Assembly (NCBI RefSeq): GCF_034190915.1
Contig: NW_026947504.1
Span: 66,243,474-66,307,473, forward strand
DNA from: Cavia porcellus
Taxonomy: Eukaryota > Chordata > Mammalia > Rodentia > Caviidae
Direction: 5' to 3'
DNA: 64,000 nt
The translations under genes and the position numbers were made by a program. Shown in pieces: positions 1-14,300 of the stretch (position 1 is its first letter; the number at the start of each line of letters is the position of its first letter). Under the pieces are notes generated by a model. That model was not told where the DNA came from. It worked only from the letters and a program-made list of their open reading frames with translations, and searched no databases.

Positions 1-1571
1 CACACTGGAAGTACTGACTGAAGACTCAGGCCCCAAGGTTCCACAACTGGAGGCCAAGATCAGTCTCAAACCCACCACAAACTGTACTGCTGGCTTGGCA
101 GTTTTATCCAACTGTTTTGGGCTCTCAGTATACCAGAGGAGCTTTTTTTCTATTTTATTTATTTATTTAGATACTGGGGATCAAACTCAGGACTGCACAC
201 TTGCCAGGAAGGTGCTTATGCTGCTAAACTGAATCCTGGCCCTATATTATTTATTTTATTTTATTTTCTTCCTTTCTTTGCTGGTTTGATTTCTTTTCTT
301 TTTTCTTTAACATTTTCTTTTTATTTTTTTATTTTACCTATATCTTTGTGCTAATCTGTCTTTTTTTCCTTCTTCTCAATTTACTTCTCTGGACTTAATC
401 ATATTTTCATATGAATCAATAGTCTCTCTAATACTTCTAGTTAAGTTCAAAAATCCCTTGTGTACTCCCTCATTCTTTCTCTTTTGCCTTCTTCTCTAGT
501 TTCCCAGAGCTTCTGTGATCATCCTTTGTCCTCCAACTTACTTCTACTTTACTTTCAGTTATCTCTGCCTTATCTACCATTCTTTTTGAAGTTCCCCATT
601 GCCGGGTAAAACCACTCTATGAAGGTGAAATAGTTTGTATACAAGCTCTCAATTTATGATCAATTCTGTTAAGTAATTGTAGGTTTTGATTGTATGATTT
701 AAGGTACAAAATAGTTACCACAGTTTATCAATTTCTAAACTATGCTTGTTGATATTGTTATTGTTACTTATACCACTTTAGCTAGAATATCAATCTGTTG
801 TAATCAATTGTGAGCTTTGTAACAATACTGAGAAATTCTGGGATAATAAGCTAACCACACCCCAGCACCAAAAGACTGGGGACTGAGCGAGACACCAGAA
901 TCTCATGCTTAATTAATTGAGAAGGTAGGATCTTGGGAAAGACATGAAGAAAGAGCCTCCCACACATAGATTACATTCCTGAAGAATAGACTTTACCTGG
1001 ATAGGCCTTGGTACTAGTGACAAGGCTACCTAGTACAAAAAATTACAAGGATTAACACAAGAAAAAAAATGTTTGAAATAGAAAATGATAAGGCACAGAA
1101 GCAAATGCAACCTCAGATGTCAGCCCACCCCAAATAAGTCCAGAAGAAGAGAGAGAGGAAAATGGAAGACACACACCTACAACAATTATAAAAGAATTGC
1201 TTACCACATCTAGAGTACAAACAGATGAAAATATAGAGGACCACAGGAAAATGATAGAAACCATGAATGACCAGAATAGGAAGAAATAGAATGCATGTGA
1301 AAGATTCAAACAGATACTTAAGAAATTAAAATTTCCATTGAAAGTTAGCAAAATCACTTGAACAAAACTTAAAATTGGCTTTCAGATCTTAAATACAGGA
1401 TCATGGCTAGCAATCACAAAAGGAAATTTCTCTTAAAAATAACAAGGGATCAGGTAATAATTCAACAGGTACAAGATGATGCAAAGAAAAATAACATAAA
1501 ACTGATTGGTGTCAGTGAAAAAGCAAGACTCAACACAAATTACAAAAAGACTCTTTGAAAAAGTAATAGCA

Positions 1572-4500
1572 GATTCTGAACAACCAGTGGGCTACAGGTA
1601 AAATTAAAGAAGAAGTAAAGCAATACCTACAATTCAATGAAAATGCAGATACAACATACTTTAACCTGTGGTATACCATGAAAGCAGCCCTAAGAGGGAA
1701 ATATATAGCAATAAGTTGTCACATCAAGAAAATGGAGCTTGCACAAGTAAACAACTTGAGGCTACATTTCAAGTTAGAAAAGAAAGAGCAAGTCAAACCC
1801 TAAGCTCGTAGAAGAGAGGAAATTGTAAAGATCAGAGCAGAAATTAATGCAACTGAAACTAAAAAATAATACATAGAATGAATCAAAGAGCTGTTTTTTA
1901 AGAGAATAAATAAAATTGATAAACCTCTAGCCAATCTTATCAAGAAAAAGAAAGAAAAAACTCAAATTCACACAATAAGGACTGAAAAGAGAGAAGTCAC
2001 TACAGATCCCATGGAAACCCAAAGATCATGAATATCTACTTTAAAAATCTCTATTTACATAAGGGTAGAAAACACAGAGAAAATGAACAGATTTCTAGGA
2101 ACACATGAACTATCAAAACTCAACAAAGAAGATATAACAATTTTGAATAACCCAATATCAGCTATTGAAAATGTGATTAAAAACTTACCAACAAAGAAAA
2201 TCCCAGGTCCTGATGGATTCATGGCTGAATTCTATAAAAAACTTAGAGAAGAACTGACTCTAATACTCCTTAAACTCTTCAATGAAATTGAAAGAGAAGC
2301 AATCCTCCCTAACTCATTCCTAGAGGCAAGTCTCACTATGATACCAAAACCAGAGAAAGACCCAACCAAAAAGGAGAACTATTGGCCAGTCTCTCTAAAG
2401 AACATTGATGCAAAGATTCTCAATAAAATACTGGCAAATAGAAAGCAGCAAGTCAGCAAGAAGAATAAACCCCCAACTGGGGTTTATTCCAGGAATGCAG
2501 GGATGGCTTAACATACACAATGATCAATAAATGTAACACACCACATCAAAAGCCAAAAACAAAAATCGCATGATCATCTCAATAGATGTAAAAAAAGCTT
2601 TTGATAAAGTCTAACACTTGTTTGTGATAAATGCCCTACAGAAACTTGGATTAGATGGTACCTACCTCAATCTCATAAAGGCTATATATGACAAAGCCAC
2701 AGCCAACATTGTACTATATGGACAAAAACTGAAAGTCTTCACTCTAAAATCAGAAGCAAGACAAAGATATGCGTTATCACCATTCCTACTCAATATAGTT
2801 CTGGAAATATTAGCCAGATCAGTCAGACAAGAGAGAGAAATAAAAAGAACAAAGATAGGAAAGGAAAAAATCATTATCATTATTTGCTGATATCATGGTA
2901 TTTTATATAGAAGACACCAAAAAATTTCATTAAAAGGCTGATAGAAGTAATAAACAAATCCAGCAGTAGCTGGATACAAAGTCAACACTCAAAAATCAAT
3001 AGCATTCCTGTACACAAACAAAAAACTCACTGAGAGAAAAAGTATGGAAATATTGCCTTTCACAATAGCACCTAAAAAATGAAATATTTGGGAATCAACC
3101 CAACCAAGAATGTAAGAAACCTATATGCTGAAAATTATACTACTCTTAAAAAATAGATTGAAGAGGATATTGGAAAATGGAAGGATATTCCTTGCTCGTG
3201 GTTAGGAAGAGTCAACATTGTGAAAATGGCTATCCTCCCAAAAATATTATACAGATTTAAATGCTATCCCAATCAAAATACCACTAGCACAACTTACAGA
3301 TCTAGAGAAAACACTTCTAAAATTCATTTGGAAATATAAGAAATCTAGAACAGCAAAGGCAATTCTGGGCAACAAAGGCAAAGTAGGAAGAGGCATCTCA
3401 ATTCCTGACTTGAAATTATACTACAAAACCACAGTGATAAAATCAGCATGGTACTGGCAAAGAAATAGACCTGAGTACCAGTGGAACAGATTAGAAGATG
3501 AAAACTCAACTACAAAGACACTCAGCCACCTTATATTTGACAAAGGGGCTAAACATGTTCACTGGAAAAAGGATAGCCTCTTTAATAAATGGTGTTAGAA
3601 AAATTGGCTCTCCACACGCTGAAGACTGAAACTAGACCCACGTCTGTCACCATACACTAAACTAAAGTCAAAATGGATCAAAGATCAAATATTAAAACAG
3701 AAACACTAAGTCATACACTACCTTGGAAGGCAAGGTAGGTAGAAAACTTGGAGACATAGGAGTAAGACAGAAAATTCATGAACAAAATGCAAATTGTACA
3801 GGAAATACTTCAAAGAATCAACAACTGGGATCTCATAGTATTAAAAAGTTTTTGCACTTCAAAAGAAATCACCAACAAAGTGAAAAGAAAAGCCACAAAA
3901 TGGGATATAATTATAGCTGACAATCCCTCAGACAAAGGACTTATATTCAGAATATATAAAAATTGAAAAACATCAAGCCCCCCAAATGCAAAGACTCTTT
4001 CCAAAAATGGGCATCTGAGATGAACACAGATTTCTCAGATGAAGATATACAAATGGCAAATAAATACATGCGGAAATGTTTACCATTACTGGTCATTCGA
4101 GAAATGCAATTTAAAACAGCATGAGATTTCATCTCACTCCAGAAAGATGGCTGTAATCAAGAAATCAACTGATAATAAATGTTGGTGAAGGGGGAAAAAT
4201 GAACACTTCTCCACTGTTGGTGGGAGTGTAGACTGATACAGCCACTGTGGAAATCAATATAGAGATTCCTCAAAAAACTAGGATTGGAAGTTCCATTCAA
4301 TCCAGCTATTTGCCTCCTGGGTGTTTTCCCCCCCAAAAAAGCTCATGTCACAGTGATTTATGTGCACCCATGTTTATAGAAGCACAATATGTAATAGCTA
4401 AATCTTGGAAACAACCAAAATGCCCCTCAACTGCAGAGCGGATGAAAAAGATGTGGTTTTTTATACAATGGAATATTACTCAGCTTGAGGCCTTTATAGG

Positions 4501-4950
4501 GCAACTTGAGACTATCCTCATAAGCAAAATAAGATCCACATTTGTAAATATCACATTGTCTCTCTAGTATAAAAAGTAATAAAAACTGAAAGAGTAATAA
4601 TATCCAAAATGTATAATAAAATCGTGAAAGTGAAAGGGAGGGAAGGTGCTCTAAATGATATAACTATATGTATGTTTAATTGTGTCAGATAGATGGCCAT
4701 ATTACTAAGTTCTCATTAGATCACTGAAGGGAATGGTTTGCACTGTGTCTGAGTACCTGTCCACCTTAGATGCTTTGATTTTGTAACTTGAGCTTCTATT
4801 TCTAAGAGGACAATATGTAACCCATTAACTAGTAATTTCTTAGTGCTAATATTTTTCTTTGAAACATTACCTCTACCATTTTTCTGTTTTTTTCTTGTTT
4901 CTTTCTTTCTTTTTTCTTTAAATAAAAATAAATAGAAATAAAAATTTTTT
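1572..4950 (+). mobile_element. L1-B: 5'-truncated LINE-1 inserted in ORF1 of L1-A
   Basis: It begins in ORF2 between the endonuclease and RT regions and runs through the C-terminus and 3'UTR to an A-rich tail ending near 4950. Flanks aaaagtaatagca (1559-1571) and aaaagtcataaca (4951-4963) form a TSD with two mismatches. Reading across it joins the ORF1 sequence of L1-A continuously, which establishes insertion rather than deletion. RT remnants: PGPDGF is kept (2083-2511). The motif-A block (IDVKKAFDKV) is followed by a stop, the GCPLSP block reads YALSP, and FADD reads FADI, so the RT is inactive. The C-terminal portion is readable in pieces at 3410-3598 and 4247-4567. Confidence 0.87.
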
Positions 4951-6848
4951 AAAAGTCATAACAAACTTCCCAAGCATAGGAAAACAATCTGACATACTGA
5001 TAAGTGAGGCATATCAAACTCTGTTTAGCCATAACCAAAATAAATCAACACCCAACCATACAATAATCAAGGCCCCAGACATTCATCACAAGAACAGAAT
5101 ATTAAAAACTTTTACAGGAAAGAAACAGACTATTTATAAGGGAAAGCCTATCAGAATCACAACACACTTCTCAACAGAAAGCCTCAAGTAAAGAAGAGCT
5201 TGGAGTGAAGTATTTCAAGTCCTGAAAGACAACAAATTTCATCTCAGATTGATGTACTCTACAAAACTATCTTTTAAAAGTAAAGGAGAAGTAATATATT
5301 TTCATGAAAAAGAACAACTGGAGAAATTCATGACCACCTAACAAAAATTACAAAGGGCACTAAAGTATATTCTGAACAGAGACAAAATGACTCAAGTCCA
5401 AGAATGACAAGATAAAGCACAATGCACGGCAAGTAATTAAACAGAGAGGAAGAACAGGGAACCAATAGCAGGAAAATAATATGACAAAGATAAACCAATG
5501 CATATCTAATCATCAATATAAAAGACCTCAATTCATCAATCAAAGAAACAGGCTGGATCAAGAAACAAGATCCGGCAACACTCTGTATGTAAGAAATATA
5601 CAAAATTTCAAAAAGAAATTCATAGACTGAAAGTCAAAGATAGAAAATAATACTGCATGTGACAAGAACTCAGAAAAAAGCAGGGTTAAAACTATTCTAA
5701 TTGCAGACAAGGTGAACTTCAAATCAATAATGGCCAAAAAGAGATAAAGAAGGTCTCATACATATTAGGGGAAAACATCAAAAGCAAGTGATAATAATCA
5801 TAAATATGCATGCACCAAATATGGGACACCCAAGTATGTAAGACAAATATTAATAGACATGAAAAATCAAATGAGCTCTAACACAGTTGTAAGGAAGGAC
5901 ATTAATACCACACTATCACAAATAGATCAACCAGACAAAAAGTAATCAAAGAAATATCAGAACTGAACAAACACTGTGAACAAAGGGAATCTGTAAACGG
6001 ACATTTATAGTGTTCTACCCAACATCAGAACACACATTCTTTTCAGCAGCACATAGGAGTTCTCTAAAATAGGCCATATATTAACACACAGAACATGCTT
6101 AAGTAATGCAAAGGAATACAAATTACCCCACATGTATTATCTGATCATAGTGCAACGAAACTGAAAATTGATGACAAAATAAACTACAGAAGTACATAAA
6201 CACATGGAATTTAAACAACACCCTCTTGAACAACAAATGTGCCATATATGAAATTAAAGAAAAAATTAAATAATATATACAACTAAATCAAAATACAGAT
6301 TCAACATATTGGAATCTATGAGACTACATGAAAGCAGTCCTAAAAAGGAAGTTTAAAGCAGTAAATTCTCACATCAGGAAAACAATGAGTACAAATATAC
6401 AACCTAATGTTGCACCTCAAGCTTCTAAAAATGAACAGCAAGTCAAGTCTAAAATCCATACAAATGAGGAAATTATAAAGATCAAAGCAGAAATTAATGC
6501 AATTGAGACTAAGAAAACTATTAAGAACTCATCAATTGAAGAGTTGGTTGTGTGAAAGAATGAATAAAATTGATAAACCCTTAGCCAATCTTATTTTAAA
6601 AAGGAAAGAAAAGACTCAAATTCATGAATTGAGGAATGAAAAGGGTAAAATTACTATTGATTCTGTGGAAGTTCAGAAGACTGTCAATATTTACTTTTAA
6701 ATCTTTATTCTTGTTGGATGGAAAACACAGAAGAAACGAACAGATTCCTAGAAATCTATAAACTACCAAAACTGAATCAAGAAAATACAAAAATTCTGAA
6801 TAACTATCAGTTGATGAAATTCAAAATGTAATTAAAAAGCTTACCAAC

Positions 6849-7189
6849 TGTCTTAGTTACTTTTTACTCATTGCTGAGACAAAATACCTGAACCAAAGTT
6901 GGGAAAGGAAAGGTTTATTTCTTACAGTTTTTGGAGGTTTCAGTCCACACTCAGTTGTCTCCAAGACAGGTGGGCATGGCTGGACCGCCGTTCATGGCAG
7001 CTGCAAATGGCAAGCTCAAACCAGCAAAGAGAAAGACACACCTTCTTCCTGCCATTACATCACATCCTGGCTCCACCCCTATGTGGGTGGAGCACTGACA
7101 CAATCAACCCAAGCACTAGACAATGAACGAATAACAAATGCACAATTCAAACTCTTGAGGGCTGGGGGACACAGACATAAACCATGACA
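6849..7189. mobile_element. ~340-bp interspersed element inside ORF2 of L1-A (LTR or DNA transposon)
   Basis: An interruption between the L1 ORF2 words cttaccaac and ccaacagagcaaaatccagg. It starts TGTCTTAGTTAC and ends CCATGACA. Read as TG...CA it has a 5-bp TSD ccaac (6844-6848 and 7190-7194), as for ERVL/MaLR LTRs. Read as a DNA element ending at 7188 the duplication is accaac. The ends are weakly inverted-complementary. It resembles a class of 300-500 bp rodent repeats with a 'ggaaaggtttatttcttacag' type core, but I cannot assign the family. It has no coding capacity. Confidence 0.6.
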
Positions 7190-7862
7190 CCAACAGAGCA
7201 AAATCCAGGTTTCACTGCTGAATTATACAAGAAATTTGGAGAATATTTAATGATAATACTCCTCAAATCCTCCAATGAAATTGAAAAGAAAGCAATACTT
7301 TCTAATTTATTCCTGGAGGCAAGTATTACCTTGATATGAAAACCAGAGAAATATTCAACCAAAAAAGAGAACTGTAGGCCAATCTCCTTGATGAACATAA
7401 ATGCAAAAATCCTCAGTAAGATACTAGCAAACAGAATGCAACAAATCATCAAGATTATACACCATGGTCAAGTAAGACTCATCCCAGAAATGAAAGGATA
7501 GTTCAATGTATGCAAATCAATACTGTAATATACCATATCAGCAGAGTCAAAGACAAAAATCACATGATCATCTCAATAGATACCAAAAAAAGCTTTTGAT
7601 AATGTCCTAGCACTCATCAATAGTAAAAAAGAAAACCTACAGAAAATCAAAATAGATGGGGTTTATTTCAATCTGATAAAATTCATTTATGACAAAGTAC
7701 AGTTAACATCATACTAAATTGACTGACACTGTAATCTTTCACTTTAAAATCTGTCAGCATTAACCAAAGCAAATAAATAAGAAAGAGGAATAAAAAGAAC
7801 AAAGATAGGAAAGAAAGAAACTAAATTATCATTATTCACAGATTCTATAATACTCTATATAT

Positions 7863-7936
7863 GGGGCTGGGAATGTAGCTCAGGGGCACAGCACTTGCCT
7901 GGCAAGTGCAAGGTCCTGAGTTCTATTCCTAGCACC

Positions 7937-7968
<32 letters not shown>

Positions 7969-7972
7969 AACA
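7863..7972 (+). mobile_element. ID-type SINE in ORF2 of L1-A
   Basis: tRNA-derived body starting ggggctgggaatgtagctc, with A-box-like and B-box-like promoter blocks (ggttc-type box as gagttctattcc), followed by a (caaaa)n tail. It splits the L1 ORF2 phrase 'tactctacatagaagacc'. The TSD is not clear. Confidence 0.85.
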
Positions 7973-9528
7973 TAGAAGACCCCAGAAAGTCCACCAAAAA
8001 ACTTCTAGATATAATGACCAAGTTCAGTAGTATAGCTGGATACAAAGTCAACATTCAAAAATTAATAGCATTTATGTATGCAAACAACAAAATCACAGAG
8101 AAAAATTAGGATAGCCATAGCTTTCACAATAGCATCAGAAAAAAAGTGAAATTCTTAGGACACAATCTAACAAAGGAAGTAAAAATTCATATATTGAAAA
8201 TAGCAGTATTTTGAAAAAAGAAATCACAGAGGATACCAGAAAATAGAAAGGTATCTCTTATTCATGGATAGGAGAAACCAACACTGTGAAAATGGCCATA
8301 TATCCAAAATACAGATGTAGATTATGTTATTCAGATGTAAAGCAATCTCAATCAAAATACCATTAGCATACCTTACAGAAACAGAGAAAATATTCCTAAA
8401 ATTCATTTGGAAATAGAAGAGACATAGAACAGCAAAGGCAATGCTGGGCAACAAAGGCAAAGCAGGAGGCATCACGATCCCTGACTTGAAACTATACTAC
8501 ACAGCTAATGTGATAAAACTCAGCATGGTACTGGCAAAAGAAAAATAGAACTGAGATCAATGAAGCTGATTAATTATAAACACAACTACCAACAAACTCA
8601 GCCACCTAATTTTTGAGAAAGGGAACAATCATGATCACTGGAATAAAGACAGTCTCTTTAATAAATGGTACTGGAAAAATAGGCTCTCTACATCTAAAGA
8701 GTAAAACTAGACTCCTGCCTATTACCACGCACTAAACTAATGTGAAAATGAATTAAATATAAATATTAGAACAGAAACATTAAATCTACTGGAAGAGAAA
8801 TTAGGTAGAAATCTTGAAAATATTGGTGTAAGCAGAGAGTTCATGAAGAAAATCCAGACTGCACAGGAAATACTTCAAAGAATTACTGACAGTGATCTCA
8901 TCTTATTAAAACTCTTTTTCACATCAAAAGAAATCACCAACAGAATGAAAAGAAAACCCACACACCCAGAAAATATTTTAGGCAATTGTCCCTCAGACAA
9001 AAGACTTATATCTAGAACATAGAAAGAACTGAAAAAATCAGACCCCCATAATTCAAAGACCCAATCCAAAAATGGGCATCTGAGATGAATACACACTTCT
9101 CAGATGAAGAAATACCAATGACAATAAATATATTAAAATTTTTTCAATATCCCTGGTTATTCAAGAGATGCAAATCAAAACAACGGTAAGATTCCACCTG
9201 AAAGAATGATGCATATCAAAAACCTACCAACAATAAATGCTGAAGGGGCTGTGCGGGAAAAGGAACACTTATCCACTGTTGTTGGAAGTGTAGACTGGTG
9301 CAACCACTTTGGAAATCAATATGGAAGTTCCTCAGAGAGCTAGAATTAAAGTTCCCATTCAACTTAACTGTGCCTCTTCTGAGTATCTTTCCAGAAGAAT
9401 TAAAAAATCATACCACAGTCAAGTATGTGTACCCATGTTTATAACAGCACGATGTGCAATAGCTAAGTCTTGGAAATAGCCCAAATACCCATTAACTGAG
9501 AAATATATAAAGAAAATGTGATCTTTAT

Positions 9529-10204
9529 TGCTCCCAGCAGATGAATGCCCACCCAACTTCCAACCACACTAGACTAAGCTTGGAAGATTTCGCAGGCCTA
9601 ACTAGACCATCCCCAGTGACCTTCTTTCAACCTGAGAGCTGAGGCTGTACGAGGTGAGTTCCAGCACACTGGCACAGCCCAGAGAGAGCCTAAGATGATT
9701 CCTCTTAGCAGTTAAGTGCCTGCCCCACTTCCAGCCACACTACACTGGACTCTGCAGGTTTCATGGGCCTATCTGGGTCATGCCCAGTGACCTTCTTTCA
9801 ACCCAGGAGCTGAGGCTGTGCGAGTACACTTGTGCAGACTGGAGAGAGTCTAAGATCATCGCTCCCAGCAGTTAAGTGCCTGCCCAGCTTCTAGACACAC
9901 TGAATTAGGCTCAGGAGGTTTCATGGGCTCCATTAGATCACACTTAGTGACCTTCTTCAATCAGGGGAGCTGAGGGCATGTGAGGTGAGTTCCAGCACAT
10001 CAGTGCTAGCCCAGGGAGAGCTTTGGACTATCACCCACAATGGTTAGGAGCTCACACAGCTTCCTGGAACATCAGAGGTGGCATGGGAGGTCCTGCAGAC
10101 CTGACTAGACCATACTCAGCAACCTCCATTCAGTCCCAGGAACTGAGGGAATAGGAGGTGATTTCCAACATGACCAGGGGAAGCTTTGGAACATCACTTG
10201 AAAC
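9529..10204 (+). promoter_or_regulatory. L1-C 5'UTR with four tandem monomers
   Basis: Four degenerate head-to-tail units begin near 9529, 9700, 9860 and 10032 (spacings 171, 160 and 172 bp) and end near 10195. Each opens with a version of gctcccagcagttaagtgcc and contains 'gtgaccttcttTcaa', 'gagctgagg', and 'gtgagttccagcac' blocks. By analogy with mouse L1 A/F/Tf monomers this is the internal RNA polymerase II promoter. Sequence similarity to the murine monomers is not evident. Confidence 0.75.
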
Positions 10205-11274
10205 ATGGAAATACAGGAAAATGACAACACAAAAGGCCAAAATGAAATATCAGACCAGCCTATCCCAAGATAGCCTAGGAGCCATATACAGAGAAGAAAA
10301 TATTTGTCATGTATCTGAAATATCTGCAATAATAGCAACTGAATAAAGAAGCAACTCTGGGAAGCTTTAAAGGAATTCAAAATACAAATACTTTCCCAGT
10401 TAAAAGAAGAAATGATAAAAGTAATGAAAGGGATGCTGAACACATCTAAAGAAGACATAGTTTAAAAAATTAGAGGAACAAAGCAAAAGCAGAATCTCTG
10501 GATGAACAACATAAGAAACAAGCAGAATACATGAAGCAGATTCAAAGAGAAATCAGGAGAGAAATACAGGAAATAGAGAAATACAGGAATCAGAGAAATA
10601 CAGGAAACAAAAATTCCATTGAAAGTTGTCAAAACCTCCTCAATGAAAGTGAAGATAGACTTTCAGACCTCAAAGACAAGATTACAGCTAGGGAACAGGA
10701 AAGGAAAAATCTTTTAAAAATAACAAGGACTCAGGAAATAACAATTTGACAGCTGCAAGACGATACAAAGAAAAACAACATAAGATTGATAAGGATAAGT
10801 GAAAAGAAGGGGACAACAGAAAGGATGTCAAGAGACTATTTACACAAGTAATAGCTGAAAATTTCCTAAACATGAGAATGGAAACTGACATACAGATGAA
10901 TGATGTATATAGAACTCCAAATAGCCATAACCAAAATAAAACTACACCCAGCCATATAATAATCACCATCCCAGAAATACAACATAAGAATAGAATATTA
11001 AAAGCTGTTAGAGACAAAAGACAGATCACCTACAAAGGAAAACCTAACAGAATCACAGCAGAATTCTCAACACAATGAAGTCAAGAAGAACATGGAGCAA
11101 AGTATTTTGGATCCCAAGGGAAAGTGACTTCCAACCTAGACTGATGTTCCCTGCAAAACTGTCCTTCAAAATGGAGAAATAAGATACTTCCATGCCAAAA
11201 AACAGCTGAAGAACTTCATGATAACCAAACCAATCCTGCAAAGAATACTGAAAAAACATTCTAGATACACATAG
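10205..11274 (+). pseudogene. L1-C ORF1 (RNA-binding coiled-coil protein), degraded
   Basis: ORF1p is the trimeric RNA-binding chaperone of the LINE-1 RNP. ATG at 10205 follows the monomers and opens MEIQEND..., but a TAG occurs after about 22 codons, with further stops (near 10343, 10461 and 10747). Readable blocks include a Glu/Lys-rich coiled-coil segment at 10531-10749 holding a short internal repeat (IQEIEKYRNQRNTGN), and the C-terminal RRM/CTD-like region at 10872-11078 (YRTPNSHNQNK, ITYKGKPNRITAEFST). The end near 11274 is approximate. Confidence 0.75.
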
Positions 11275-11339
11275 GAAAAAACCACTAAGTAAGGTAGACA
11301 ATTAAACAGAATGGAAAGGTAAAGATACAACAGTAGAAA

Positions 11340-14300
11340 GATAACATGTTAACAATAAACCAATATATAACAGTTATAACCATTAATGTAAACGGTCTCA
11401 ATTCATTAATTAAATGAAATAGACTGGCAAAATGGATCAAGAAACAACATCCAACCATATGCTACCTACAAGAGACCAATCTAACCCAAAACAAAACTCA
11501 TAGACTGAAAGTCAAAGGATGGAAAACAATACTTCATGCAACAGGAACCCAAAAACAGTGGGGGTAGATATTCTGTTTGCAGACAATGTGAACTTCAAAC
11601 CAAGAATGATCCAAAGAGATAAAGAATGTCACTACATACTAGTTAGGGGAAAACTTCAAGAGGAAGAGACAACAATCTTAAATATATATGCACCAAATTC
11701 CAGAGCACCCAGTTATACAAAGCAAGTATTAATAGAAATGAATAATCAAATTAACAATAACACACGTATACCAGGAGACCTTAACACACCATTGAGACAA
11801 AGGGACAGATCACCAGACAGAAAATCAGCAAAGAAATAACAGAACTGAATCTCACCTGTGAACAAATGGACTTAATAGACATATACAGAGTGTCCATCCA
11901 ACAACATCAGAATATACATTCTTTTCAGCAGTATATGGGAAATTCTCTAAAATAGACCATACACTAACCCACAGAACATATTTAAGTGAATGTAAAAGAG
12001 TTGAAATTATCCCATGCATGTTATCAGATCATACCACCATGAAACTAGAAATTAATGGTAAAAAAACAGCAAAAACTCCACAAACACATGGCAATTGAAT
12101 AATACACTCTTGAGCAATCAGTGGGTAATGGAGGAAATTAAAGAAGACATTAAACAACACCTATAAGCAAACAAAAATACAAATACAAGTTTCTGGAATC
12201 TGTGGGATGCAATGAAAGTGGTCCTCAGAGGAAAATTTATTGCAGTGCATTCCCACATCAGGAAAACAGAATGAAAACAAATAAACAACCTGATGCTACA
12301 CCTCAAACATCTAGAAAAAGAAGAGTAAGTCAAGCCCAAAGCAAAAAAAAAAGGGGGAGGAAATTATAAAATTCAGAGCAGGTACTAATGCAATAGAGAC
12401 TAAGAAAACAATCCAAAGAATCAATGAATCAAAGAGTTGGTTCTTCGAAAGAATAAATGAAATTGATAAGCCCCTAGACAACTTATTTAAAAAGGGAACA
12501 AAAAGCTCAAATTCATGCAATAAGGAATGAAAAAGGCGAAATCACTAAAGACTCTGTGGAAAAACAGAAGATCATCAACACCTATTTCAAAAACCTTTAC
12601 TCTCATAGGTTTGATAACAGTAGAAATAGATTCCTAGAAACATATAAACCACCAAAGCTGGGTCAAGATGATGTAAAACTGCTGAATAACCCAATTTCAA
12701 TTAATGAAATTGAAAATGTAATTAAATTCTTACCTACAAAACCCAGTCCCAGATGGATTCCTGTGGAATTCTACAAGAAATACAAAGGAGACTTAATGCC
12801 AACATTCCTCAACCTCTTCAATGAAATCGAAAGGGAAGCAATTCTTTCTAAGTTTTTCCAGGAAGCAAATATTACTCTAGTACCACAGCCTGAAAAGGCC
12901 CCAACTAATAAAGAGAACTACAGGCCAATCTTCCTAATGAACATAGATGCAAAAATTCTCAATAAAATATTGGCAAACAGGATGCAGCAAATCATCAAGA
13001 AAATTATACAACACCATCAAGTGGGATTCATCCCAGGCATGCAGGGATGGTTCAAGATACATAAATCAAAAAATGTAATCCACCATATCAATAGAGCCAA
13101 AAGTAAGAATCCCATGATCATTTCTATAGATGCAGAAAAAGCTTTTGATAAGATTCAACACTCATTCATGATAAGAACCTTACAGAAAATTGGAGTAGAT
13201 GGTCTTTATTTCAATATGATAAAGGTCAACAAACCAACAGCCAGCATCATATTAAATGGCTAAAAACTAAAAGTCTTTACCTTAAAATCAGGCACAAGAT
13301 AAGGATGTCCCTTATCACCACTCCTATTCAATATAGTACTGGAAATGCTAGACAGAGCATTTAGATAAGAGAGAGAAATAAAAGAAGTAAAGATAGAAAA
13401 CAAGGAAGTTAAATTATCATTATTTGAAGACAACATGATACTCTACATAGAAGACCCCCAAAACTCCATTGAAAGGCTCTTAGATATAATAAATAAGTTC
13501 AGCAATGTATCTGGATACAAGGTCAATACTCAAAAATCAATAGCATTTCTATACATTAAGAATAAAACCACTGAGGGAGAAATAAGAGAATCAACCTTCT
13601 TTACACTAGCATTCAAAAAATGAAATACTTAAGAATTAATCTAACAAAAGAAGCAAAGGATCTATTCAGGGAAAATTATAACCTGAAAAAAGAAATCGAA
13701 GAGGACCTCAGAAAATGGAAAGACATCCCTTGTTCATGGCTAGGAAGAACAAACATTGTGAAAATGGCCATTCTCCCCAAACTGTTATACAGATACAATG
13801 CAATTCCAATGAAAATACCATCAACATACCTCATAGATCTAGAGAAATCACTCCTAAAATTCATCTGGAAGCAGAAGAGACCTAGAATAGCAAAGGCAAT
13901 TCTAAGCAGCAAAGGCAAGGCAGGAGGCATCACAATCCTTGACTTGAAGTTATATTACAAAGCTACTGTAATAAAATCAACATATTATTGGAATAAAAAC
14001 AGATCTGAAGATCAGTGGAATAGATAAGAAGATACAGTCACCACTACAAACACACTCAACCACCTTATCTTTGATAAAGGGGCCAAATATGTTCACTGGA
14101 AGAACTACAGTCTCTTTAATAAGTGGTGTTGGAAAAACTGGCTCTCCATAGGCCGAAAACTAAAACTAGACCCATGCCTATCCCCATGTACTAAACTGAA
14201 ATCTAAATGGATCAAAGCTCTGAATATTAAAACAGAAACACTAAGTGTGTTGGAAGAGAAATTAGGTAAAAATCTTGAAGATGTAGGGGTAGGTAGAGAA

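Noticed and set aside
1559..1600. An internal deletion joining L1 ORF1 to ORF2 at about 1572
   Set aside because: The missing ORF1 text resumes at 4951 with a flanking duplication, so it is a nested insertion.
12556..13263. 235-codon ORF as a host gene
   Set aside because: It is the RT part of L1-C ORF2, with standard L1 motifs and lethal changes downstream.
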